Shown: positions 44,847 through 55,854 of the stretch, piece by piece
Position numbering within the stretch: the stretch's first letter is position 1
How the letters are laid out: every line of letters starts with the position of its first letter
Position numbers and translations under genes: made by a program
The notes under the pieces: model-generated
What the model was told of the DNA's origin: nothing
Seen by the model: the letters and a program-made list of their open reading frames with translations, nothing else
The model's database searches: none
Source of the DNA: Cliona cf. orientalis
Lineage: Eukaryota > Porifera > Demospongiae > Clionaida > Clionaidae
Reading direction: 5' to 3'
Length of the DNA stretch: 64,000 nt
Assembly: GCA_963930775.1 (NCBI GenBank)
Contig: OZ005689.1
Location: 27,912,044 to 27,976,043 of the forward strand

Positions 44847-47638
44847 ATAGGTAGGTATAACAGATAAAGAAGAGTGCTTTATTTAGAATAGACAGGTCAG
44901 GATTCCAGTCCCATTCACCAGTGTACTGAGACATGCAAAAACCTTACCAAACAACTAGACTTCATGATAAATGCAAAAATATAGTCTCTTGAAATAGATC
45001 TAGGTCTATTAAAGTCGAGTCTTGGATTCAGCGCTTCCAAATGTGACCTGCAGACCTAATTATGCACATGCGCAGAACTGTAATTTTAACCTGGACACCA
45101 ATTACCTAAAAAATAGCTCGTGTAAGGTTTTAGTTTGAATTCATGAGAGTGTCTCATAATACCAACTGTCTCAATACCTGCATATACCCTACAATGTAGG
45201 AGTGGGGGTGTAACTAGGATTCCAGTGACTCAAAAACTTTAAAGAATTGAGGGGACACAGGGTGGAATTGTAGTGAAATACATACAATGGGAAACACAAA
45301 GAGCATGATCTCAAATATGACTGTCAACAAGTATCACCCTTACTTTCTTTCATACACACACACACAAAATTAATATGTGCATGTACTCTACACACCTTGC
45401 TGTTACTCAGTGCCTTTCGTGATTTCTACCTAGTCCGAGTTGGCCCACCTTAGTTATCTTCCATCAATTAGCCCCCACTGCACCTGATTTATAGTTCCAT
45501 TGTAAAAAGGGCTATGAATGAGCACACCTTGCAGCTATGATGAGGTCATAGCAAATGAATGAAAGAGCTATATTATGTAAACAGTATGCCATGATGTGGA
45601 TAGTCAATAACAAGCCCCCCTCCCACCCCAGTCTTGGGCACATCTACTGCTGTAAATGGGGAGGGTTATTGGTAGGGTACTATTACAGCACCATGGTGAA
45701 AGCAGAGAGGTGTAATTCCTCTTCCACACTGATGTAAGCAGGCTACATTAGCCAGGAATGGTGCAATACTATACAAATAGAATTAAGTGTACGCCAGTGA
45801 CCAATGCAACCAGATAAATCATTTAGGTACATGTGAGGTAGTGATTGTATATAAACCTACTCTGTCCTGAAGAATCGGTGAGTGGTGATCACAAGTGAAA
45901 TGAGAGATTCCTTGAGTAGTAAGTTGAATACTGCATAGTCCAGGCTCCATTGCATTCTGTAGTAGGATTCATCTTTTACGAGTTCTAGTAAGAGCTACAG
46001 CTGATCTGATGGATAGGGAGGGGACTCTACTGGAGCTGGAGAGAAGATGGATGGGGGTGAACTGTCGCCACTAACAAGCAAAACTGCATGGTTCTCTTCT
46101 AAACTACACTCACTCACCTGGCCAAAAAAGGAGTAGGAGGAGAATGAGACCAGAGAGAGCAGGTGGCACTTCAGATGCTGGTTCCTCTGCCTCATCCTCA
46201 GCCAGTAAAAGTGTTTCTACACCTACACACCCACTCTCCCCACCTCTACGGGTTCTCCTGGGCCAATCACTGAGAGAGGAAATGCAGATATTCCCCTGCT
46301 GATTTTATTGAGTTGCACTCTCCATTTGTAATGCCTGGGAAGAACATCAGTGGGGTGATGGCCACGATGAACTTACATTACTATAATATTATTTTAAAGG
46401 AATTTAATTAAAGTGTTGATCATAATTAAAGGTTACAAAGGTTTGCATGGTGCTGCAAGGGCTATACTGTAGTATTCCGCAAAAGCGTTCACTCCTGGAT
46501 AAACTCCTGTGTACCACATTTCAAGTAACTAAGCAATAGCCTCCATACGAATGTATGCATGGAAGTTATATCCGGGGTGTAAGTGCCTGTGCTGGCCAAA
46601 TTCGTGAGTTGTTAAAGCGCCCATGGGTGCTTACCCCTTGTAACTCAAACAGGATGAGGTGCTGAGTAAGCTAACAAAGTCATGTATTTTCTGTCGTTTG
46701 AATGCAGTGAATTAGAAGGAAAACATTCTCTATCATTTTTATGTATGTATGTATGTATGTATGTATGTATGTGTATGTGTATGCATGCATGCATGCACTG
46801 TGTCTGGGAGATAGTTGTTTGTAGTCACAGCGAAGATGCGTGATTGTTTATGTTGCATGCATGGACGGTTTGGCTCAGCTGGTGGGTATTTAGTCACTCT
46901 CTCGGCAAGTCCTATTCGCAGTGCAGAGCAGTTTTTCACAGGTACGTACATGGATGCTATACTATGTCAGTGCATTTATTGCCCCATGTCCATTTTGTTT
47001 GAGTATCATGTGCAGCTCTAATCAACTTGCTGATGGAACACTCGAATGGACAGAACTCACCCCTTTTTTGTTACCATGGATGTTGTAAATCTTTTTCTTT
47101 CCAGGCTTTCCCATTTCCAGTTTTTCCCTAACCAAATGTTTTTATGTGTGAGATGTTTTTTCCCATGGGTATAGTTGGCCACATACCCTAAAACTGTGTA
47201 CAGTCTGGTAAACAATTGTTTTCATGGGACCCATCCATGCTTTTTTCCAGCTAGGCATTTTCATTTCGATGTCGTATTATTGTGTGGCGAACTTTTTCTG
47301 CACTCTCTGTTGCCCGATACCCAATTATAATTGATTGTGAACATGTTGCTGAGTGGTTGCATGGGGTGCCATGCATGTAGTGGGATTAGATGAGAGCTAC
47401 ATGTACATGGTGTCAAGTACAACTGATGAAGCATAGCTACCTAGCAGTCTATTTCGGGTTTAGTACAGTATTAAAAATACGATCGATCTACATGTACTTA
47501 CGTATGGAACCCAACCAATGCAGAGAGATACTATACTTATTCAAAAAACAGATGCACATTAATTTTAGGGGGTGTTACAATGGATTAATCGTTGCATATA
47601 GGCAAATATATATTATGGTAAAATACAAATAATATTAT
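44847..47638. other. No gene recognised; one TATG microsatellite
   Basis: About 2.8 kb of AT-rich sequence with no domain that I can name. A (TATG)n tract with TGCATGCATGCATGCA lies at 46,741-46,797. Short open frames on both strands (for example 45,555, 45,995, 46,815 and 47,390) have no support. A tRNA A-box-like word near 46,870 has no matching B box. Confidence 0.45.
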
Positions 47639-48305
47639 GTGACCAGATCTGAGAAAACCCGCCATATTCATCAATCCATGAAATTTTAGTTAGCTGTATA
47701 TTTGGATAGCTGTATCATAGGGCTAATCTGCCTTCAAGTCTGAGACACATTGCGCGCTTGGCTGTGGAGCTAGAGCGCTTTGTTTGTGATCGCGCCACAC
47801 CCTCAATAACTGAGAAATTACGGTTTAAAGGCGTTGCTATGCACGCGTATGGCATTTCCGTATACCACGCGTGAACCGGAAATCAATTAAATGGCCATGG
47901 GCGGAGCCATTCGAAATGAACATAAAGATCAAGCAAGAATCGGATTTCGATGTTGACAACGGTCGCCAATTGTTCTTAGATGCCCAAGAAGCTAAAAAGG
48001 TGAGCGAACGTACAGTAGTTCGATGTATCTAGCTGTATCTAGGTAGAGAATTCTAATTAGCGCTCATAGCAACGGGCTCTGTGTACGGCAGCCGTACTGA
48101 CTAGGTAGGTCAAAATGAAGGCTTATTTCGCCTTGGTAACTTACGTTTACCCTCCGTAGGCGGTGGCAACAGTTAGTAAAAGGGTTTTTTGACACAAATA
48201 TTACGAAAACTGGACTTTCACATTTTTTGACTAGTGATACTAAAAACGCGCATTGCGCCATATGCGCGTTTGACAAATATGCCGGGTTTTCTCAGAGCCG
48301 GTCAC
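47639..48305 (+). repeat. Family A element, copy A6 (fullest copy)
   Basis: A 667-bp copy with both ends (GTGACCAGATCTGAGAAAAC; CAGAGCCGGTCAC) and AT-rich flanks (TTAT / ATAT), so the duplication is imperfect. The plus-strand frame starts MNIKIKQESDFDVDNGRQLF and ends DAQEAKK at GTGAGC, the same exon-like unit as at 5889. Confidence 0.9.
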
Positions 48306-48382
48306 ATATGTTTGATGTCACAATAATTAGTGTGGCTAATTGGCATTAACAATCGAGATTGCCTGTTAATTAGTGTGCATGC

Positions 48383-49888
48383 TGTAGCAATTTCTTATCA
48401 TTTTTGTTGTCTTATCTATACACTATACACTTTGTATCAGATCACGTGATTACTGACTGTGTGCATGACTTAGCACGTGTTGATATTCAGATAATAATCA
48501 TTATTGAGATCAAGAAAGTAGAGTCTAGATTTAGTTACCCATCTAGCCTACATTGGTGACCGTGACGATGTCTGAAGGCAATCCACCAGCAGTGGAGACA
48601 TCTGCTGGCTCCACCCCAGCAACGCTCGCAACCGTCTCGGTAAAATTACCGCCATTTTGGCTCTCTGACCCTGAGATATGGTTTGCCCAAGTGTAAGCCA
48701 CCTTCACCACCCGTCAGGTTACTGTGGAGAAAACCCAATTTGACTACGTTATAGCGTCCTTGTCTCCAGAAGTCGCCACCGAGATACGCGACCTCGTCCT
48801 CAAACCCCCTGAAGCCACTCCTTACAAGATTCTAAAGGAACAGCTCATTCGCCGCACGGCAGCATCAGAACAACGCCACCTCCAGCAGCTGTTTAACATG
48901 CCGAGGAACTTGGGGATCGAAAGCCTAAACAGTTATTACGGAGAATGCAGCAACTCCTCGGCAAAAGAGCAAGTACCGCCGACAGTACCTTCCTACGGGA
49001 GTTATTTCTACAGAGACTGCCATCAAACGTACGCATGGTACTTTCCTCCACCAACACTACTGCTACATTAGAGGAGCTTGCTGAATTGGCTGACAAAGTC
49101 GTTGAGGTGGCAGCTCCCACAGTTAGCTGCCACTAGTACCTCCCCAGGCCCCTCCCCTGAAATCCTTGCCGAAATTAAGCAACTACGATCTGCAGTGGAG
49201 CAGTTACAAACCTTGGTCAAACAGCTCACCTGTCAGTCACGCAACCTTCTCACTCTCGAAATCGACAGCACAGCCCTGCCCCTCAAGAACAAACAACTTG
49301 CTGGTACCACCAAAAGTATGGCAGCAAGGCAAAGAAGTGCAACCCACCCTGTGACTTTACCCAGCTGCCAAATGACCAGGCCAGCCGTTAGCGGCAACAG
49401 ACGCGTCTGGCCACAACGTATGTCGCCTTTTACATGTCACAGATCGCGTAAGTAAACACAACTTTCTCGTGGACACCGGTGCGCAAGTCAGTATAATCAT
49501 AATCCCGCCCACTCGCTCCGACCATCTCTGTAAACGAGAAAACTTCACACTCGGCAGTCAACGGTTTAACAATTGCAACATATGGACAACGTTCATTAAC
49601 TTTTAACCTTGGTCTACTCCGCACGTTTTGCTGGATCTTCATCATTGCTGACGTCAGGAAACCACTCCTCGGTGCCAATTTTCTGCATCATTTTGGTCTC
49701 CTGGTTGACGTGGCACTAGTGGACACCCGCACTCACCTTTCAATACATGGAATTGTCACTGAGGGCACACCCCCTACACCGACAACAACAACCCCCTCTC
49801 ACGCACAAGTTTACTCATCCTTGCTCTCCGAATTTCTGGACCTCACCCGGATTCACAACTATCAAGACGCCTCTGTCAAACACAATAT
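48383..49888 (+). mobile_element. Fossil Gypsy-type LTR element, 5' piece
   Basis: An LTR of 170 bp (48,383-48,552, TGTAGC...CCTACA) is followed by a primer-binding-like TTGGTGACC and then gag-like sequence (about 48,570-49,290) and a protease-like stretch (about 49,460-49,700). It ends at family A copy A7. The matching pol piece lies inverted at 51,273-53,800. Broken, with several disruptions. Confidence 0.82.
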
Positions 49889-50340
49889 GTGACCGGATTT
49901 GGGAAAACTCTCCGTATGGGATTTTTTCAGAATATTGAGTTTGATGCATGGTTGATAAGCTCTACCATAGAGCTAACCCGCATTCAAGTCTTAGGCCGAT
50001 CGCGTGCTTCGTTGTTGAGATACAGCGCTTTGTTTGCGATCGCGCCACACCCCCAATAATCGAGAAATTACGGTCTAAAGGCGTTGCTATGCACGCATAT
50101 GGCGTTTCCGCATACTATGTGAACGAACGTACAGTAGATCGATAAATCTAGCTGTATCTAGGTAGAGAATTCTAATTAGCGCCCATAGCATCGGGCTCCA
50201 TGTACGGTGGCTGTGCCGACTAGATGGGTCGAAATGAAGGCTTATTTTGCCTTTGTATAGCAAGACTAGCCTCCGTAGAAGACGGCAACAGCTAGAAGAA
50301 GGGTTGTTGGACATGTACAGTGCAATCAAGCAAGAGAGCA
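49889..50340 (+). repeat. Family A element, copy A7, in the Gypsy fossil
   Basis: Starts GTGACCGGATTTGGGAAAAC directly at the end of the retroelement piece. It lacks the exon-like segment but keeps the blocks GGCGTTGCTATGCACGCATA and GAGAATTCTAATTAGCGCCC. A second left-end word (GTGACCGGATTG) lies at 50,366. The right limit is approximate. Confidence 0.8.
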
Positions 50341-50460
50341 AAACTTTTTAAAGCCATATGTGACCGGATTGTAAGAACCGTATGTAAGTGTATTTGATAT
50401 AGAACCTTGAATGCCTATGCCACTTGCTGTTAGGCTAGCTGGACACATTCCTAAATAATA

Positions 50461-50576
50461 GTTAGACACTATTTAGGAGGTTTCTACGTGAATTAGAAAG
50501 CCCAAAGGGCTGCAAGGATTATAGTGAGCCTTCACGACTTCTAAATCACATAGAAATTGATTAAACAGTGTCTAAC
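50461..50576. repeat. Hairpin (fold-back) sequence
   Basis: Arms 50,461-50,500 (GTTAGACACTATTTAGGAGG...) and 50,538-50,576 (...ACAGTGTCTAAC) are imperfectly complementary over nearly 40 bp with a loop of under 40 nt. It could be a tiny fold-back element. Confidence 0.65.
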
Positions 50577-51272
50577 TTCTTTAGATCTGGCAATCAAACC
50601 CAATTAGTTTTTTTATGAAGGTTAAAATTGCAATTCAACCAATCAGTTCATTGTGTTACAAGTAGTATCTAATATATGCATGCAGTATCCAGGCGCTTGA
50701 ACCGGGGCAATGAAGGTAAATTGAGTCTCCAATAGTAGGTATAATATAATAATTAATGTTTTGGTCTCAAATCAGGAATAGATGCCCTGGCACCTGCAGA
50801 TGCCCCGCCCCCACTGGGTGAAGATACTTCCCTCAGGCTCCGGGTGATGACGCCCCCCAACCTCCGGGTGATGATTCCCCCCACCCCCTCCGGCTCCAGG
50901 TGTCCCGCCGCCACTTCCCCCCTCCAGCTCCGGGTGCCCCGCCACCACCTCCTCCGCCCCCATCCCCAGCTGCCCCGCCACGACATGCATGGCATGGGCG
51001 TGGGGGGGGGGGGGTAGTCGAGGCCAATATCAGCCCTGCTACCACCCTTATGGACTGAGTAAGCACTCATTATTATAGCTAAAGATCCTGTCTTCACTCG
51101 ATCATTTCTCTGTTAATGCACGACACATAATTATCTATTACTATAAATACTACTATTATTATTAGTTATATAATACAATGTCATGTATCATTATTATCTC
51201 TTCTATCTATCATTATCAGATTCGATGAAATTACAATAGAATTAATTACTACATCAGCTTCCACCTGTGCAT
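50577..51272. other. No gene; purine/pyrimidine-skewed low complexity
   Basis: At 50,790-51,020 the plus strand is C-rich with repeated CTCCGGGTGATGA and CCCCGCC words and a G run at about 51,001-51,014. Open frames on the minus strand are glycine/arginine artefacts. Confidence 0.5.
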
Positions 51273-53800
51273 TGTAGGCTAGATGGGTAACTAAATCTAG
51301 ACTCTACTTTCTTGATCTCAATAATAATTATCTGAATGTCAACACGTGCTAAGTCATGCACACACAGAAATCACGTGCAGGATACAAAGAGTATAGATAA
51401 GACCACAAAAATGATAATAATAAGAAATTGCTACATAATCCCCCCCCCCCCCCCCCCCCCCCCAGTGAGTGAAAGGAATGATAGAAAAGTTATGTGAAAG
51501 AAATTGTACGACTAAGGCGATCAGGTAACTGTACATGTCGTCCAGACATGGTGTGGGTGAGTGGGGGAAGTGTGGGGGTGCCAGGGTGTGACTGTGATGA
51601 GGGAATATGAGGTTGGTATGATGATGATGAGGAATGAGATTGTTCAATGTGAGTGTCCGGTGATACCATTGAATAGGCAGGTTTCAAGCGATCAATAGAA
51701 ACTGTATCTGTTCGACCATCATTACGAGCGATAACAAAATGCCGTGTTTTGCGGTCAACCACCTTAAACAGTCCATTATACGTCGGCTGAAGAGGTGGTT
51801 TCTTAGCATCATTTCTAACAAACACGTGTGCAGTCCGTCAAATTTTTGTGAACAAAATTAATGTAGGATTGCTAGAAGGTGAACGAGGTTGCTGATATTG
51901 GAGTTGATTCATGAGGTCTTTTAATGTGTCGACATATGAGAGTAGGTCACTGGGAATGTCAGAGGGTGTGGAAATAAACAACTCACCAGGAAGTCTGAGG
52001 ATGGTTCCATAAACCATAAACCATTTCCGCTGTATAGCATTTGAGATTGTCTTTGACAGCTGTTCTTATTCCCAGGAGTACCAGTGGCAGGGATTCTGTC
52101 CAGAGGTGGGGATTGCAAGAATATTTGAGCGTTGTCTTAAGTTGACGGTGGAACTGCTCGACCATACCATTTGCGGCAGGGTGGTATGCTGTAGTGCATT
52201 GTTGATGAATTCCCAGGAGTTGAGTCAGGAGTGACCATAGGTGAGATTCGAACTGGCTGCCCCTATCCGTGATGATGGTGGATGGGACTCCAAATCGTGC
52301 TATCCATCCGGATACTAGTGCTCGTGCGAAAGTTTCTGCAGAAATGTCTTTGATTGGAAATGCTTCAGGCCAGCAGATGAAACTATCTACCTACACAGGT
52401 GAGAAGATACCTGTAGCCTTGTGAGAGAGGAAGTGGACCAACCAGGTCGATGTGCACCACATCAAAACGATTATAAGGTGGTTTGAATGACAAAACTGGA
52501 GCATTGGTATGTCTGATGACTTTCGTTTGCTGGCATTGTAGGCAAGATTTGGTCCACTGATTGATATGTTTGTTCATGTTGGGCAAGACGAAACAAGCAC
52601 TGATCAGCTGTCTGGTAGCATGAGTACCAGGATGTGAAAGCGAGTGGAGTGTTGTAAATACAAGCTTGCGTAGCTATTCTGGGATGAAGGGTCGAGGAGT
52701 GCTTGTTGAAGTGTCACAAAGTAAGAGGGGACCACCAGTATCGAGGGTGTAGGGTGTAATTTGGAGAGATGAAGTTTGCAGATTGGCTAGCAATTGCTGC
52801 AATTCAGGGTCTGTTAGTTGAGCTTTAGCCATGAGGTGGAAATCTATGACTGGTGAGGAATTATGAGTGAGTGCGTTTGCTTCTATGCATGACAAGGCAT
52901 CTGCGACACTGTTGTCAACACCGCGTATGTGTCGTAGATCGGTAGTGAACTGGGAGATGAAATCTAAGTGACGACACTGTTGAGGGGAATGGCGGTCTGG
53001 ACAGGCATTGAAAGCAAACGTCAATGGTTTGTGGTCCGTGATCACATGAAAGATTCTCGACCTTTGAGGAAGTATTGGAAATGCTTGATGGATAAATAAA
53101 CGGCTAGGAGTGCTATATCGTCTTTCAAAGGGTGTCATTTTCTTAAAAAAAAGAGATTGGCTGCCATTGCCCATTAACGTACTGTTGAAGTACTGCCCCA
53201 ATAGCGGAATCTGAGGCATCGGTTGTGAAGCTCGTGAGGGCGTTCGGCGTTGGATGTACGAGCAAGGTTGCCTCTGCGAGGGCTGTCTTTATGCTGATAA
53301 AGGCTTGAGTAGAGGTATTGTCCCACGTGAGGCGTTCTGTAGTAGATGTCAGAAGCGAGTTGAGCGGTTCGAGAATCTTAGCACAACCATGTATGAAACG
53401 GTGATAAAAATTAATGAGGCCGAGAAATGTTTATAGTTGGCGGCGTGATTGTGGTTGAGGGAAATCAAGAACAGCTTGCACCTTTGATGGGAGGGGGTGG
53501 ATACCGTTGCTGTCTACCAAATGTCCCAAGAAATGGACACTGGATGCGCCAAATACGCATTTTTGCGGATTGATGATCAAACCATAGTGGGCTAGTCGTT
53601 CGAAAACGAGTCGAATATGATGTTGATGTTCCTCTGCGGATGCACTAGCAACCAGAATATCATCGCTGTAGATGTAAGAAAAGTCGAGTCCACGTAACAC
53701 CAGGTCCATAAATCGTTGGAACGTTTGCGCTGCATTCTTTAACCCGAAAGGCATACGGACAAATTCGAAAAGTCCGAACAGGGTATTGATAGCAGTTATC
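51273..53800 (-). mobile_element. Fossil Gypsy-type LTR element, pol and 3' LTR piece (inverted)
   Basis: Reading on the minus strand: reverse transcriptase (about 53,800-53,430), RNase H (about 53,220-52,900), integrase zinc head and core (about 52,590-51,980), an integrase tail (about 51,830-51,640), a long G tract in polypurine position (51,439-51,464) and an LTR (51,435-51,273) that matches the LTR at 48,383. The orientation is opposite to the 5' piece. Broken, with several disruptions; the two LTRs are clearly diverged, so it is not recent. Confidence 0.85.
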
Positions 53801-53900
53801 AACCATGCATCAAACTCAATCTTCTGAAAAAATCCCATACGAAGGATTTTCCCAAATCCAGTCACATGTGACCGTATTTGGAAAAACCTGGCATGCATGC
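53798..53900. repeat. Two family A ends, head to head
   Basis: A roughly 66-bp left end on the minus strand (ending GTCAC at 53,865) meets another left-end-like sequence on the plus strand starting GTGACCGTATTTGG at 53,868. The junction is palindromic (CCAGTCACATGTGACCG). The minus-strand end runs directly into the retroelement pol piece. Confidence 0.75.
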
Positions 53901-54427
53901 ATGTCGCAAAAATCTTGAAAATCGTGATTGCGCACCTGCATGATTCTATTGGTCATGACCTAGCAGCCGCTCGATTTTGGAAGCGATCGCCCTTACAGTT
54001 TTTCAGATATGACGCGTTTAGTTCACCCAAGTCCACTATATTGGAATCGAGAAAATATGATCTGAAGACGTTGCTACGGAGATGGGTGGGGTGTCCTTAT
54101 ACTTCCGCGTCACACACGTACGATTTGCAAAAAATCAGCTGACACATACATGAGCTACAAGGAGTGGAATATTGGAGAAGAAAGAGCCAGGTAAGAGCTA
54201 ACGTAGACTTTTTAGTAAAATCGAGTATTTGGGGGAAGTGCCTGAGGTGATCTAGGCCTTGATTAATGCCTTCTTTTACACGATTTTGATAGGATACAGT
54301 CATTAAAACGTACATGTAGCTATGCTTGCTAACCACCCTTGACTTATATATCCCCCTTGCATTCATGGAGGGGTATTAATAATTATTTACACAATGCATG
54401 GCAAGACGAACAATAAAATAAATTAAA
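53901..54427. other. No gene recognised
   Basis: Between the family A junction and the 3' end of the DUF7869-type gene. No domain or repeat recognised; probably 3' flank of that gene. Confidence 0.4.
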
Positions 54428-54949
54428 TTAATCACCATGCTTCCTTCTTTTAGGCATTGGTGGGGTTGCGTCCTCGACAGGCTCAGGGCAAACTATGTCT
54501 TGGCAATCTCGCAGACAAAACACCCGTATCTTTTCGAAAAGATACTTTCTCCTTTCCATGGAAAGCCCAGGTGGAGGAACTATTGGAGGAAGCTCCTTTA
54601 TGGCTGGTTGCCATCCCGAGTCTCTCAGCAGGCTTATCTCCCTCTCCTGCGAGTCCACGGAGTTCTTCACAAAGGCTTTCCCAAAGTATTGCTTGAAAAA
54701 CCTCATGTGGTGCATCACCTTGATCCCTTTGAAAGCATTATGCTTAAAGGGAGGCTTTCATATAAAAATCAAAAATTATGATTTCGAGCCAGTATGGCTT
54801 ATCAAGGGTGCTGATTCTAAAAAATCCAGAGACTGTATAATGCGCATCGTTTTGCATGCAGCTATGCGCTATTGAAGTGCATTTCCGCGGTGGGCGGGGC
54901 GTTTATGTGACGTCAGAGTGAGAACGCCTAACGCGAGCACAGTATACAC

Positions 54950-55745
54950 ATGGAGGAAGCCTACAGCTCGGGCTCGGATAGGAGCGACGTTTCTGTAGGC
55001 TCTGACGTTCATAGCAGCTCATTCAGCCTTCAATATTCTGAATCTTCATTTGAAGATGCGTCTTTGGGAGAGTCAGATCCTGAGTCTGGAAGCCGAATTG
55101 AGCCGTACCTGTATGAGCCTGAGGACAGTGAAGGAGAGAGTAGTGTTACAGGTCCTGGTGGTACCGATGGAGAGGATGATGATTCAGCAAGAGAACGCCT
55201 CGATAATACTGACTGGTAAGCGTAGATAATAGTTTTTGACAAAAAATAATGTCTGGAATATCATGCCTTTAGGTGTCAATGTGGCAACTGTGTGACAATG
55301 CCTACACCAGTCGAGTACACATGCTGTATGGAAATAGAAGCCGTTTCGAATAAAATAGCATCGTTTGCATCAGAAACTGACAGTGATAGTGTTTCTATCC
55401 ACTGTATCACAGAGCATGAGGGATTTGATGCTGTTTGCCTTAATCCCTGGGTATTACAAACTGGATTCTTCTCTTATCGGGAGAGATATGGAACCAGAGA
55501 CATTCGAGACACACCTCAGAATGAGTAAGCAAAACATCATCATAATATTCCTGCTGGATTTACAATAATCTCTCACATATTATACAGGCAATACCGTTTT
55601 ATAGCATACCGGCAGGTAACCAGCAGGTGTTGGGTTGGCTTGGTCGTCGAGTTAGAGTCACCCTGCCAAGTTGTAAAATTAGAACAAAGTACCCATCACC
55701 AGATGGGAACTATATTGGTTTCAAATATCCACCATTACCCACTTG
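54950..55745 (+). CDS. P2X7 ballast-domain-like protein (P2RX7_C), transposon cargo
   Basis: Three exons: 54,950-55,216, 55,273-55,526 and 55,589-55,745, joined by GTAAGC donors and AG acceptors; the join gives NEQYRFIAYRQ in frame. The N-terminal exon is acidic and serine-rich. Exon 2 opens with CQCGNCVTMPTPVEYTCC, close to CQCGRC in human P2X7, then CITEHEGFDAVCLNPWVLQT. Exon 3 ends LPSCKIRTKYPSPDGNYIGF, matching the P2X7 tail (LPSC..., GQYSGFKSPY). In P2X7 this cytoplasmic domain binds zinc and guanine nucleotide; no channel part exists here. Stand-alone ballast-type proteins are known in invertebrates. No stop or frame change seen, so it may be functional. It starts about 15 bp inside the left terminal repeat. 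Role in transposition unknown. Confidence 0.85.
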
Positions 55746-55854
55746 ATTCTTATAAACTTATCTTGTGTTAGAAACAAGATATTATTGACTGTCATAAGAT
55801 TCACAACAAAAATTAATCACTATTATGTGTCGGACAGGAGTATGCTTATAGATT

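Noticed and set aside
46850-46930. tRNA-like A box (TGGCTCAGCTGG)
   Set aside because: No B box at the right distance and no cloverleaf pairing.
50760-51090. Glycine-rich minus-strand open frames
   Set aside because: Low-complexity C-rich DNA; frames differ only by skewed composition.
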